Assembly: GCA_905373785.1 (NCBI GenBank)
Contig: CAJPUK010000024.1
Location: forward strand, 1-21,923
Reading direction: 5' to 3'
From: an uncultured Johnsonella sp.
GTDB taxonomy: Bacteria; Bacillota; Clostridia; Lachnospirales; Lachnospiraceae
DNA: 21,923 nt
Positions 14,799 to 21,923 of the stretch are shown piece after piece. Below the pieces are notes generated by a model. The model did not search any database, was not told the origin of the DNA, and worked only from the letters and a program-made list of their open reading frames with translations. Numbering within the stretch: the first letter of the stretch is position 1; each line of letters opens with the position of its first letter. The translations under genes and the position numbers were made by a program.

Positions 14799-15874
14799 TA
14801 GCCTCTTCCTCCACTATGAGCTTTTTTAATCAAATACAAGAAGAAAGGTGCTCCGAAGAAGGCTGAAACCACACCTATAGGCAATTCTTCGGGTGAAATG
14901 ATGACTCTTGATATAGCATCCGCCAGCACAAGGAAGGTTCCTCCTACCAGCGTTGCAGCAGGTATAAGCCTTGTATGCTTGCTTCCTACCACCGACCTTG
15001 TAATATGCGGAATGGTAAGACCGACAAAGCCTATTACACCGCTTATAGATACAATAACACCTGTAAGAAGTGTTGCTACCAATATCATTATCATCTTTAA
15101 CTTAGCTGTATTAACTCCCAGTGTAAGTGCCACATCGTCACCCAAAAGCATCGCATCAAGCATTTTTCTTATAGAATATATCACTATAAAACAAAGTACA
15201 AAGGTAATGCTTACATACAGAAGTCTTTCCCAAGTGGAGCCGCTTAGTGAACCCATCATCCAGTACTGTGCGGTTTTTACCTTATCGGATCCTGTCCTTT
15301 GTATGTATATCATCAGGTTTGTTGCAGCTCCGAAAAGTGCTGCTACCGCTATTCCGGCAAGTATAAGCTGAGTTGAAGTTATCTTGTTTCTGATTTTTGC
15401 TATTTGAAGTGCCAGAATTATAGAAACTATCGCTCCTACAAAGGCTCCGAGCATTGTCATATACTGACCGTAAAAATATAGTGATCCGTACATTATCATA
15501 AATACCGCACCTGCGGAAGCGCCGTGTGAAATACCAAGTACATAGGGATCTGCAAGTGTATTCTTGGTAAGTGCCTGCATTATGATTCCGCAAAGTGTCA
15601 GTCCGGCTCCGACAAAAAATGCTATAAAGACCCTCGGAAAACGAATATCCCAAACAATGGACTCAATACTCTTATCCCATGTGACTTGCGCTACTGTCTT
15701 ACCGCTGAATTTATTAGTCAAAAATCCGACAATGTCTTTTAATTCAATTCTCACACTTCCCAAAACAATAGACATTACTATGGATATACAAAGTATTACC
15801 AACATCAGAACAATAAATCCAGAATATTTGCTTCTTGATTCAAGCGGCAGAAAATGTTTTTTAATCTTTGACAT
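14798..15874 (-). CDS. FecCD/BtuC family ABC permease
   Basis: 358 aa, about ten membrane segments after a ~25-residue basic N-terminus. Family hallmarks are ADPYVLGISHGASAGA (central, near the substrate path) and the cytoplasmic coupling region GVIGFVGLTIPHITR that contacts the ATPase, then the final EELPIGVVSAFFGAPFFLYL. Such permeases work as homodimers importing Fe3+-siderophores, heme or vitamin B12 from a lipoprotein. The start at 15874 has AGGAG six bases upstream. A strong hairpin lies between this gene and the binding-protein gene. Specificity is undetermined: no cobalamin riboswitch is visible upstream of the operon, which mildly favours iron over B12. Confidence 0.93.
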   Translation of the reverse strand: MSKIKKHFLPLESRSKYSGFIVLMLVILCISIVMSIVLGSVRIELKDIVGFLTNKFSGKTVAQVTWDKSIESIVWDIRFPRVFIAFFVGAGLTLCGIIMQALTKNTLADPYVLGISHGASAGAVFMIMYGSLYFYGQYMTMLGAFVGAIVSIILALQIAKIRNKITSTQLILAGIAVAALFGAATNLMIYIQRTGSDKVKTAQYWMMGSLSGSTWERLLYVSITFVLCFIVIYSIRKMLDAMLLGDDVALTLGVNTAKLKMIMILVATLLTGVIVSISGVIGFVGLTIPHITRSVVGSKHTRLIPAATLVGGTFLVLADAISRVIISPEELPIGVVSAFFGAPFFLYLIKKAHSGGRG

Positions 15875-15889
15875 ATCGACTCCTAAAAT

Positions 15890-15916
15890 AAAACTGCCAC
15901 AATTTGTGACAGTTTT
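15890..15916 (-). terminator. Intercistronic hairpin between binding-protein and permease genes
   Basis: AAAACTGCCAC (15890-15900) pairs with GTGACAGTTTT (15906-15916), 11 bp with one imperfect pair (G-U on the minus-strand RNA), loop of five. On the minus strand it is followed by ATTTT. A partial terminator or 3' stabiliser here is a common way to make more binding protein than permease. Confidence 0.6.
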
Positions 15917-15929
15917 ATATGTTTATAAT

Positions 15930-16985
15930 TTATTTGAACTTCTCAGGATAGAACTCCTTAGCCATAAGCTTTACTGCATTTGCAGAACCGGCAGAGCCTT
16001 GCATATCTGAGCAACAAGCACTGTAGATTTTTCCTTCTTTGACAGCACGAAGATTTTTTGTAAACTCATTTGTTTCCAAAAATGCCTTCTTTGCCTCAGT
16101 ATCATTGTTATAATCCAATATAAGTATTACATCCGGATCTCTTGCAACTACCTCTTCCCATGAAGGAGTAGCCCAGCCCTTGTCTATATCGTTAAATATT
16201 GAGAGTCCGCCGGCAAGCTTTATCATATCTCCCGGTATACCCTGACAGGCTGTAAAAGGTGCATCCTCACCTGAGTCATATACGAATACTGAAACCGGAT
16301 TATTGTAAACATCATCTCCCAAAGTAGTTTTTACTTCTTCTATGGTATCCTTCATTGTCTATACTTTTTGCTCTGCCACATCGGTCACACCGAAGATATG
16401 TCCCAGAGTATCATAATCCTTATATACATCCTCCATTGTTGCCTTATCTGAACATGAATAAGGGAAATACGGAATAATATTGTTCTTCAAGCACCAATCT
16501 ACAGAGAAATTGTCATCTGAGAAAAGTGAATCCCATCCCATCATAAAGTCTGTATTTAAGCTTAAAATCTGCTCCTTTGATGCCTTACTTAAGTTTTGCC
16601 CGTCAGGAAGGATCTTATTGAGTTTCTCTCTTGCCGGAAAATCATTTACAGTATCGAGACAAGCTCCTCTTGTGTATCCTGCTATATTGTCTTCAAGTCC
16701 GAGATCTAAGAAGTAATCAACCATCTGATCACCGTCAGCTACTACTCTCTTAGGTGCGGAAGTGAATGTCTCTTCCATGTTTTGACCTGCACCGGATCTT
16801 TCAAGGTTTAATGTAATGGTATATGGCTCATACTCTTTTTGGGCAGAATCATTGTCAACCTTTTGCACATCCTTGTTGACAGTGTATTGATCACCCTTAG
16901 ATCCTACTAACCTCTTTTGGTTACTGCACGCTGATAAAGCAAGAGCTGATATACATAACCCGGTTAAAATCGTTAATTTTTTCAT
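15930..16985 (-). pseudogene. Siderophore/cobalamin-type ABC substrate-binding lipoprotein, interrupted by an in-frame TAG
   Basis: The reading frame from 16985 encodes a periplasmic-binding-protein type III lipoprotein: signal peptide with lipobox LSAC (Cys20), then an N-lobe beginning APKRVVADGDQMVDYFLDLGL. At 16361-16359 the frame meets TAG after ...VAEQKV and then continues, in the same frame, TMKDTIEEVKTT... to 15930 with the full C-lobe (WEEVVARDPDVILI, NLRAVKEGKIYSA). Removing the stop gives about 351 residues, normal for BtuF/FecB-like proteins, so one base change explains the break. Ribosome site GGGGG precedes the ATG. An ATG lies one codon past the stop, so a C-lobe fragment could be made, but without a signal peptide. 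TAG is a normal stop elsewhere in the window (365-1222 gene). A sequencing error or readthrough are alternatives. Confidence 0.85.
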
Positions 16986-17050
16986 TTATCCCCCTTAGAT
17001 AATTAATTAAATATGTTATATGTGAATACTAAGTTTCATACCAGTCACAC

Positions 17051-17079
17051 ATTCTATCATCCAAAACGGATAAATTCAA
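17051..17079 (-). promoter_or_regulatory. Promoter of the FecCD-type ABC operon
   Basis: Minus strand TTGAAT (17079-17074), 17-base spacer, TAGAAT (17056-17051), giving a leader of roughly 60 bases before the ATG at 16985. The 324-base gap 16986-17309 contains no supported gene. TTAGGTATTACTTACC at 17119-17134, upstream of this promoter, resembles one half of the metal operator at 21736-21749 but the other half is degenerate. Confidence 0.5.
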
Positions 17080-17309
17080 TATATAGTATTAAACTTTATG
17101 CAATATGCTTATCTCTACGTTAGGTATTACTTACCGCTTTGTTTATCTTACACTGTTTTATACCGGTTTGTTTTTACTAAACCTAATTTATTTAGAAAGC
17201 TCTACAGCTAATCGTGTATTGTTTAACAATTGTATTCATTAAACCCCACTGTATTTCTACAAAAACTCTATATTTAGCATAACTTTAATTTAATAAGCCC
17301 TCTTCCCTA

Positions 17310-17951
17310 CTACAGCACCATAATCTTAGTAGTAGCCTTTTTAGCCAGCACTACCTCTTCTTCATCACACCAAACAGTCATAGAGCCGTCATATTCATCA
17401 ATACCCAGTACCATGATCTTTTTATCAATACCTATATGTCTCTTTTCCAAATATTCAAGCAATTCCTTATCATCCGCAACCCTATGAACACTGGTCTCAT
17501 CTCCGGGCTTCAAATCGGATAACAGCCTTAACTTGTCTTTATGTTTATGATTTTCAAATATTTCACTGCCATGCGGGCAATGCTCGGGATGATTTAACAA
17601 CTCATTGAGCCTGTCCTTAAGCCTGTCCGAGGTGGCATGTTCCAAGGCATCCGCTTCCTCATGCACCTCATACCATGAATAATTAAGATACCTAACCAAA
17701 AATATCTCCCAAAGTCTGTGTTTTGTAAGTATCTCCTTGACCTCGACCATTCCCTGCTCGGTCAGATAGATCTCCTTCTTATCAAGGTAGACATCCCCTG
17801 CTTCAACCAGCCTTCTTATCATTTCGGTAACAGAAGAAGGGCTTACTTCCAAAAGATCTGTAATTCTTTTGTTGCTTGCACTGCCCTCTTTTTCCATGCA
17901 GCTGTATATAGCCTTTAAATAATCCGCCCTGCTTGTATCAATTTTTATCAT
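17310..17951 (-). CDS. DtxR/MntR family metal-dependent repressor (three-domain)
   Basis: 213 aa. N-terminal winged helix (residues 5-70: RITDLLEVSPSSVTEMIRRLVEAG), a dimerisation/metal domain with the HRLWEIFLVRYL and EEADALEHATSDRL segments that hold the conserved His and Glu ligands of the family, then a FeoA-like SH3 domain (about 140-213: LSDLKPGDETSVHRV...KKIMVLGI). The three-domain length matches ScaR/SloR/TroR-type and DtxR proteins rather than short MntR. Such proteins bind DNA when loaded with Mn2+ or Fe2+. It begins 14 bases after the second permease with GGAG as ribosome site, so it is the last gene of the metal importer operon and probably its repressor, acting at TTAGGTATACCTAA (21736-21749). 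Confidence 0.93.
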   Translation of the reverse strand: MIKIDTSRADYLKAIYSCMEKEGSASNKRITDLLEVSPSSVTEMIRRLVEAGDVYLDKKEIYLTEQGMVEVKEILTKHRLWEIFLVRYLNYSWYEVHEEADALEHATSDRLKDRLNELLNHPEHCPHGSEIFENHKHKDKLRLLSDLKPGDETSVHRVADDKELLEYLEKRHIGIDKKIMVLGIDEYDGSMTVWCDEEEVVLAKKATTKIMVL

Positions 17952-17965
17952 ATAAAAAACTCCAT

Positions 17966-19072
17966 CTACAATCCGTAAGTGCGTTTGATCTGTGCCTGAA
18001 GCTCCATTCCCTTATCAGTTAAAACATATATACCCTTTTTCTTATCTTCATACACATAACCGGCACTTATAAGCCTGCTTATATAATTTTTCAACATCAA
18101 ACCGTTCCATGCAAGATGGTACTTCATACTTGCCATTCCGTTTTCAGAAAACATACTGCTGTCAAGTGTGTGATTAGCCATATGAAGTATAAGCATTTCT
18201 TTTTTGAATTTAACCTTTTTTCTATGCCTGTCCATAAACCTTGTTATAAAACCGTCTTTATAAAATAAAAATGTCAGCATAAAGGTAATTCCTGAAATCC
18301 CGGCACACATACCTGATATGGATACATTGTAACGTATAGCTGTAAAATACGCTATCATGCTGTTAATTATAGCATAAAGTATGGCTACAAGTATGGTCAT
18401 TTTTATTTTCTTTGTTATAAGATAGTCAGAAGCCGCAGGACAGATAAAAAATGAAATCGAAAGAATAGCACCTACCGTAGTAAATGATGCTACCGCAGTC
18501 ATTGATATCATAGTCATAAGACTGTAATACAGCAGCCCCATTGATATGCCTACCGTATTGGCATAGGTCGGATCAAAGGTGGATATACTTAAGGTTCTGA
18601 AATTAATTGCCACATAGATAATATTTACAACTACCATTACACTCATAACTACCAAGGACTTAGGCAGTGTCATACCGAATAAACTTATGGTATCAAAGGG
18701 CGCAAGTGTAAGCTCTCCGGTAAGTACCATATCCGTATCCAAATGCACATTCTTTGCATACTTACTTATAAGTATAACTGCCAAAGAAAAGAACAGGGGA
18801 AATACTATTCCTACAGCGGCATCATTGCTTATTTTTCTTGATTTTGACAAAGCCTCTATGCAAATGCAGCTAAGTACTCCGGACAGACCTGCCGCTATTA
18901 TTAAATATATACTTGACAGATCTCTGACCACAAAAAATGCCAAAACTATTCCAAGAAGTACCGAATGTGAGATGGCATCACTTAGCATGGCAAGGTTTCT
19001 AAGTACCAAAAATACTCCAAGTATGGAGCAGGCTATGGAAGTTACGATAAGTATGTATAGAATTTGTATCAT
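17966..19072 (-). CDS. ABC-3 metal permease fused to a C-terminal winged-helix domain
   Basis: 368 aa. Residues 1-275 are the ABC-3 permease (ZnuB/MntB/TroC fold) with about eight membrane helices and the typical SDAISHSVLLGIVLAF segment near residue 31. After a basic stretch (RHRKKVKFKKE) residues about 285-368 are soluble and resemble a winged helix: MLILHMANHTL, LKNYISRLISAGYVYEDKKKGIYVLTDKGMELQ. That tail is 70-80 residues beyond a plain permease. Permease-repressor fusions are known in Chlamydia YtgCR, and TroD of Treponema is similarly long. Its start lies 4 bases after the stop of the first permease, whose last codons carry the ribosome site. Together the two permeases likely form the membrane channel. 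Confidence 0.88.
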   Translation of the reverse strand: MIQILYILIVTSIACSILGVFLVLRNLAMLSDAISHSVLLGIVLAFFVVRDLSSIYLIIAAGLSGVLSCICIEALSKSRKISNDAAVGIVFPLFFSLAVILISKYAKNVHLDTDMVLTGELTLAPFDTISLFGMTLPKSLVVMSVMVVVNIIYVAINFRTLSISTFDPTYANTVGISMGLLYYSLMTMISMTAVASFTTVGAILSISFFICPAASDYLITKKIKMTILVAILYAIINSMIAYFTAIRYNVSISGMCAGISGITFMLTFLFYKDGFITRFMDRHRKKVKFKKEMLILHMANHTLDSSMFSENGMASMKYHLAWNGLMLKNYISRLISAGYVYEDKKKGIYVLTDKGMELQAQIKRTYGL

Positions 19073-19076
19073 AAGC

Positions 19077-19955
19077 CTATCTCCTTTTCTTAAAATAAGT
19101 ACTTATAAGCCCTTTAGGTGATAAAAGCACCGAAAGAACCGCTATTACAGACATTACCAAAACTATACTCGGACCCGTTGAAAAGCCCTCTATAAGTGAG
19201 CTTAGTATAGTTCCGCTAAGTGCTGAAAAAGCACCTACTATTGCAGATATTAAAAGCACTCTGTCATAGCCGTCACTCCACTGCATCCCGACTACAGCAG
19301 GCGTAATAAGCATACTGCTTATCAGTATGGTACCTACCGCCTTAAGCCCTGCCGCTATCAAAACCATGGTCATAAACATAATAAGACCTGACATAAGCCC
19401 TTCATTGATGCCTATAGTTTTGGCATAGGCACTGTCAAAAACATGTATCTTGATTTCCTTATAGAATATCACAAATAAACTTATTGCTATAATGGATACC
19501 GCAAATATAATTACCACATCTTCTCTAAGCATATATGCCGCCTGACCGAAGATATAATTTGCCAAACCGGACTGTGAAGCTTTGGAGAATTTGGAATTTC
19601 CCTGCATATAGCTCTTAAATACCATACCCAGTCCGAAGAAGGCTGACAGTATAATAGCCATAGCAGTATCAGCCTCAACCTTTGAATTATTTGCCACAGT
19701 GCTTATCATACTGAATGCTGCAACTCCGGCTACTATAGCGCCACACATAAGTATAACCGGATGCTTTTGAGTAAACAGTAAAAATGCAAGTACCACGCCT
19801 AAAAATGAGGAGTGCCCTACCGCATCACCTATCAAAGACTGTCCCTTTAGTATATTTACACTGCCTATCATGGCAGTTGATATAGCCAGCAAAGAGGTTC
19901 CCAGTGCCACCACAATAAACGAATACTGGGTCAAAATCTTAAAATTATCAAACAT
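19077..19955 (-). CDS. ABC-3 family metal permease (Mn/Zn/Fe)
   Basis: 292 aa from the ATG at 19955 (MFDNFKIL). A start nine codons upstream is possible but would overlap the ATPase stop and lacks a ribosome site, whereas 19955 has GGGGGG seven bases before it in a 16-base gap. About eight or nine membrane helices. The family segment LIGDAVGHSSFLGVVLAF (about residues 40-57) and the FALSGTILSSLIEGFSTGPSIVL-type C-terminal region are typical of ZnuB/MtsC/TroC permeases. It should pair with the following fused permease and the ATPase to import a divalent metal, Mn2+ or Zn2+ most likely, Fe2+ possible. Confidence 0.92.
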   Translation of the reverse strand: MFDNFKILTQYSFIVVALGTSLLAISTAMIGSVNILKGQSLIGDAVGHSSFLGVVLAFLLFTQKHPVILMCGAIVAGVAAFSMISTVANNSKVEADTAMAIILSAFFGLGMVFKSYMQGNSKFSKASQSGLANYIFGQAAYMLREDVVIIFAVSIIAISLFVIFYKEIKIHVFDSAYAKTIGINEGLMSGLIMFMTMVLIAAGLKAVGTILISSMLITPAVVGMQWSDGYDRVLLISAIVGAFSALSGTILSSLIEGFSTGPSIVLVMSVIAVLSVLLSPKGLISTYFKKRR

Positions 19956-19971
19956 ACGCCACCCCCCTACC

Positions 19972-20685
19972 TTAAGAAGCATAGGTCAAAGCTATATTCT
20001 CTTTGGTAAATACTTCCTCTACACTTCCGCTAAAAAGAATCTTCTTATTAAGCATAACCACATGATCAAAGTATTCTTCAACGGTTGAAAGGTCATGATG
20101 CACCGATACTATGGTCTTGGAATTTTTTTGAAACTCCTTCAAGGTATCCATAATTATAGCCTCAGTCTTAATATCCACTCCTTGCAGGGGTTCATCAAGA
20201 AAATACATCTTGGCATCCTGTGCAATAGCCCTTGCAAGAAATACCCTTTGTTTTTGTCCTCCGGACAGTTCTGAAATATGTCTTTTGGCAAATTCCGACA
20301 TATTAACCGTCTCCAAGGCTTCCTGTGCCTTTTTTCTGTCCTCTTTGCTATATTTTCTGAATGCTCCTACATGAACATATCTTCCCATTAAAACAACTTC
20401 CTCCACTATAGTGGGGAAGTTCCAGTTCACATTGCTTGCCTGAGGTATATAGGCTATTTGCCTATATACCTCCTTGTAAGGTCTTTCCCATATCCGAACT
20501 TCTCCTGATATGGGCTTTATGATATTTAGTATGCCCTTTATCAAAGTGGATTTACCCGCTCCGTTAGGTCCTATGATCGCTGTAATACTATTCTCATATA
20601 TATCCACATCCGCATCCCATATAACCGGCTTTTCAGCATAGGCTATGGTCATGTCCTCGACATGGATCGCAACTTTTTTATCCAT
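19972..20685 (-). CDS. Metal ABC importer ATP-binding protein
   Basis: 237 aa, normal for ZnuC/MntA/TroB ATPases. Walker A GPNGAGKST (about residues 39-47), Q-loop IPQASNVNWNFP, the latter being the characteristic family segment (xRxxxxWNFP-like), signature LSGGQKQR, Walker B MYFLDEPLQGVD and H-loop SVHHDLS are all visible. It energises uptake by the two permeases encoded downstream. It follows the binding lipoprotein gene by 2 bases with AGGAA as ribosome site. Confidence 0.94.
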   Translation of the reverse strand: MDKKVAIHVEDMTIAYAEKPVIWDADVDIYENSITAIIGPNGAGKSTLIKGILNIIKPISGEVRIWERPYKEVYRQIAYIPQASNVNWNFPTIVEEVVLMGRYVHVGAFRKYSKEDRKKAQEALETVNMSEFAKRHISELSGGQKQRVFLARAIAQDAKMYFLDEPLQGVDIKTEAIIMDTLKEFQKNSKTIVSVHHDLSTVEEYFDHVVMLNKKILFSGSVEEVFTKENIALTYAS

Positions 20686-20687
20686 AA

Positions 20688-21710
20688 CTATTCCTTTAAA
20701 TTATCAACTATTAAATCTATGTTGTGCTTATACATGTCTATATAAGTATCTCCCGCCTGTCCTACAGGTGCAAGAGAGTCTGAGAAAAGTTCCTTGCCCT
20801 CTCCGCTTACAACAGTAAGGTCAGCTCCCTTGGCTGCAACGGCTTCCTTAAGTTTTTGCATACGAGCCGGATCTGTGGTTGACTCTGCAAATACCGCCTT
20901 TATCTTATGCTCTATGATAAAGTCTACAGTTGACTGTATATCCATATTGGATACTTCAGAATCGGTACTTACTCCCTGAGGTGCCTTTACAGTAACGCCG
21001 TAAGCTCTTGAGAAGTAGTTAAATGCATCATGTGGTGTTATAAGGTATCTTGAACCTTCAGGTATCTCAGCCACTCTTCCCTTAATATAGGTATCAAGCT
21101 CGTCAAGTTTAAGCTTATACTCTTCTGCATTCTTCATATACATTTCCTTATTTTCAGGAACCAAGTTTGACAAAGATTCTGCCATCTTGTCAACTGCCAT
21201 CTTATAAAGACTTATATCAAACCAAAAGTGCGGGTCAACTATCTGATTACCACCCTCGTCCATAACACCGATTTTATCCTTTGGAAAGTCTGCACTTACA
21301 GCAACGCCTACTTTTTCAAGTACATCAACCATCTTGCCTTCAAAGTGTAAACCGTGGTATACAACAAGGTCAGCTTTTTCTATCTTGGTATAATCCTCCG
21401 GCTTTGCCACATAAAGATGAGGATCTTCTCCTGCCGGTATGATCATTTCCAGATTGACGGTATCACCTGCAACCTGCTTTGCCATATCATAAAGAAATGA
21501 GGTTAAAACAACCACATTTTTCTTGGATGCAGCATCGGTCTTTACTTCCTGTGAACTTTCCGCCATGGAAGTACCCGCCATAGAACTTTCCGTAGTAACA
21601 CTTTCTGACACGCTGCTTTCTTCACTACTTGCAGGAGAGGCTGCACAAGCTGCCAAAGCAAGTATTGATATAGAAGACAATAAACCTACAAATAACTTTT
21701 TAATATACAT
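20688..21710 (-). CDS. Metal-binding lipoprotein of the ABC importer (TroA/ZnuA family)
   Basis: 340 aa from the ATG at 21710. The ATG three codons upstream abuts the AGGGG ribosome site with no spacing, so the second is preferred (nine bases). Lipoprotein signal peptide with lipobox LAAC (Cys22), then a ~35-residue Ser/Glu linker (SSEESSVSES...), then the cluster A-I fold. Likely metal ligands: His of GEDPHLYVAKPED, His of DPHFWFDI, His of ITPHDAFNYF, and an Asp in LFSDSLAP. A His rather than Glu at the third place matches TroA/ZnuA more than the strict Mn proteins PsaA/MntC, so Zn2+ and Mn2+ are both possible. The long His-rich loop of ZnuA is absent. First gene of the metal operon. Confidence 0.93.
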   Translation of the reverse strand: MYIKKLFVGLLSSISILALAACAASPASSEESSVSESVTTESSMAGTSMAESSQEVKTDAASKKNVVVLTSFLYDMAKQVAGDTVNLEMIIPAGEDPHLYVAKPEDYTKIEKADLVVYHGLHFEGKMVDVLEKVGVAVSADFPKDKIGVMDEGGNQIVDPHFWFDISLYKMAVDKMAESLSNLVPENKEMYMKNAEEYKLKLDELDTYIKGRVAEIPEGSRYLITPHDAFNYFSRAYGVTVKAPQGVSTDSEVSNMDIQSTVDFIIEHKIKAVFAESTTDPARMQKLKEAVAAKGADLTVVSGEGKELFSDSLAPVGQAGDTYIDMYKHNIDLIVDNLKE

Positions 21711-21735
21711 TTTTAACATCCCCTTTATTTATAAT

Positions 21736-21749
21736 TTAGGTATACCTAA
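21736..21749. promoter_or_regulatory. DtxR-type operator palindrome
   Basis: TTAGGTATACCTAA is a perfect 14-bp palindrome 10-25 bases downstream of the -10 of the metal importer promoter, in the early leader. The half site TTAGG matches the known DtxR/IdeR and related Mn-regulator boxes. A degenerate second site (TTTTAGGCTATACTATAG on the minus strand) overlaps the -10. The regulator encoded at 17310-17951 is the natural ligand. Confidence 0.75.
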
Positions 21750-21759
21750 CTTTTTCTAT

Positions 21760-21788
21760 AGTATAGCCTAAAATGTGTGATATGTCAA
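21760..21788 (-). promoter_or_regulatory. Promoter of the metal importer operon
   Basis: Minus strand TTGACA (21788-21783), 17-base spacer, TATACT (21765-21760), followed by the palindromic operator and the GGGG ribosome site of the lipoprotein gene. The layout fits metal-dependent repression. Confidence 0.8.
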
Positions 21789-21804
21789 TAATGGTTTATC
21801 GAGT

Positions 21805-21870
21805 AGTTGGCAGCATAAACAATGGGTCAGAAAAATAAACAACAGTCGAAAATGATTGTACGGCGACAAT
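21805..21870. repeat. Short repeats at the right edge, possibly an IS end remnant
   Basis: AGTTGGCAGCATAAACAAT (21805-21823) matches 1278-1296 at 18 of 19 positions. It runs into two ~20-bp direct repeats (21815-21834 and 21835-21852, both starting ATAAACAA and ending in AAAA). ATTGT-ACGGCG-ACAAT (21855-21870) is a small inverted repeat. Read on the minus strand, TTTCTGACCCATTGTT recalls the multiple terminal repeats of IS21-like elements, but no transposase is in view and this is only an impression. Confidence 0.4.
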
Positions 21871-21923
21871 TAAACAGAAACACTCCCTATTTCAATCATA
21901 CCCGCAGTACTGTTAATAAAGTT

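Noticed and set aside
15282..15653. Minus-strand 123-residue frame inside the FecCD permease
   Set aside because: Low-complexity Arg/Ser-rich translation in another frame of a clear permease gene.
16355..16361. TAG recoding (pyrrolysine or other) to explain the split binding protein
   Set aside because: TAG is used as an ordinary stop by other genes here (365-1222 and 19077-19955), and no special downstream structure is evident.
16986..17309. Cobalamin riboswitch in front of the FecCD-type operon
   Set aside because: No B12-box-like sequence (GCCACTG) is seen in the gap; only an ordinary promoter.

Overview
The window looks like chromosomal DNA of an AT-rich, low-GC Gram-positive anaerobe, most likely Clostridia and probably Lachnospiraceae. 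This is inferred from gene content and style: AGGAGG-type ribosome binding sites, TTGACA/TATAAT promoters, an HPr with both His15 and Ser46, a three-domain sigma A, QueH-type queuosine enzyme, and a YtrA-type GntR/ABC cassette. No species can be named from the sequence alone. Nearly all genes are on the minus strand; only the first regulator and one tRNA are on the plus strand.

Layout from left to right. 1-364: a non-coding region with three spaced copies of a repeat around a good promoter. 365-1222 (+): a MurR/RpiR sugar-phosphate regulator. It converges on tcdA (1323-2039, tRNA t6A dehydratase), with a long inverted repeat between them. 2040-2472: a strong candidate structured RNA (2258-2416). 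Then ptsH (HPr), preceded by a 50-bp tandem repeat that carries promoter elements. 3078-4904: rpoD and queH form an operon with its own promoter and terminator. 4979-8924: nadE, a SpoU/TrmH rRNA methyltransferase, a small three-helix membrane protein and birA, tightly packed, with a nitroreductase-like gene upstream (8984-9850). 10130-10202 (+): tRNA-Thr(GGU), with its own promoter and a bidirectional terminator. 10248-13730: a GntR (YtrA-type) regulator, ABC ATPase and large permease with overlapping starts. 13739-14030: a promoter, a terminator and an elaborate inverted-repeat element. 14031-16985: a siderophore/cobalamin-type ABC importer whose binding-protein gene is broken by an in-frame TAG. 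17310-21710: a manganese/zinc/iron-type ABC importer (binding lipoprotein, ATPase, two permeases) ending in a DtxR-family regulator. It is driven by a textbook promoter with a perfect TTAGGTATACCTAA palindrome just downstream.

How the genes work together. The right half is a metal-acquisition island. The DtxR-family protein encoded last in the metal operon is the obvious candidate to close a feedback loop on the palindrome in front of the first gene, and the second permease carries its own C-terminal winged-helix domain, as in Chlamydia YtgCR. The left half is housekeeping: transcription (rpoD), tRNA and rRNA modification (queH, tcdA, SpoU enzyme), cofactors (nadE, birA) and PTS control (ptsH).

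The observations most worth following up are the NadE glutaminase domain lacking its catalytic cysteine, the permease-winged-helix fusion with its operator, the unassigned structured RNA at 2258-2416, the in-frame stop in the iron/cobalamin binding protein, and the repeat families upstream of the first regulator and of ptsH. I did not find a CRISPR array, a complete transposon, a prophage or a recognisable defence system.
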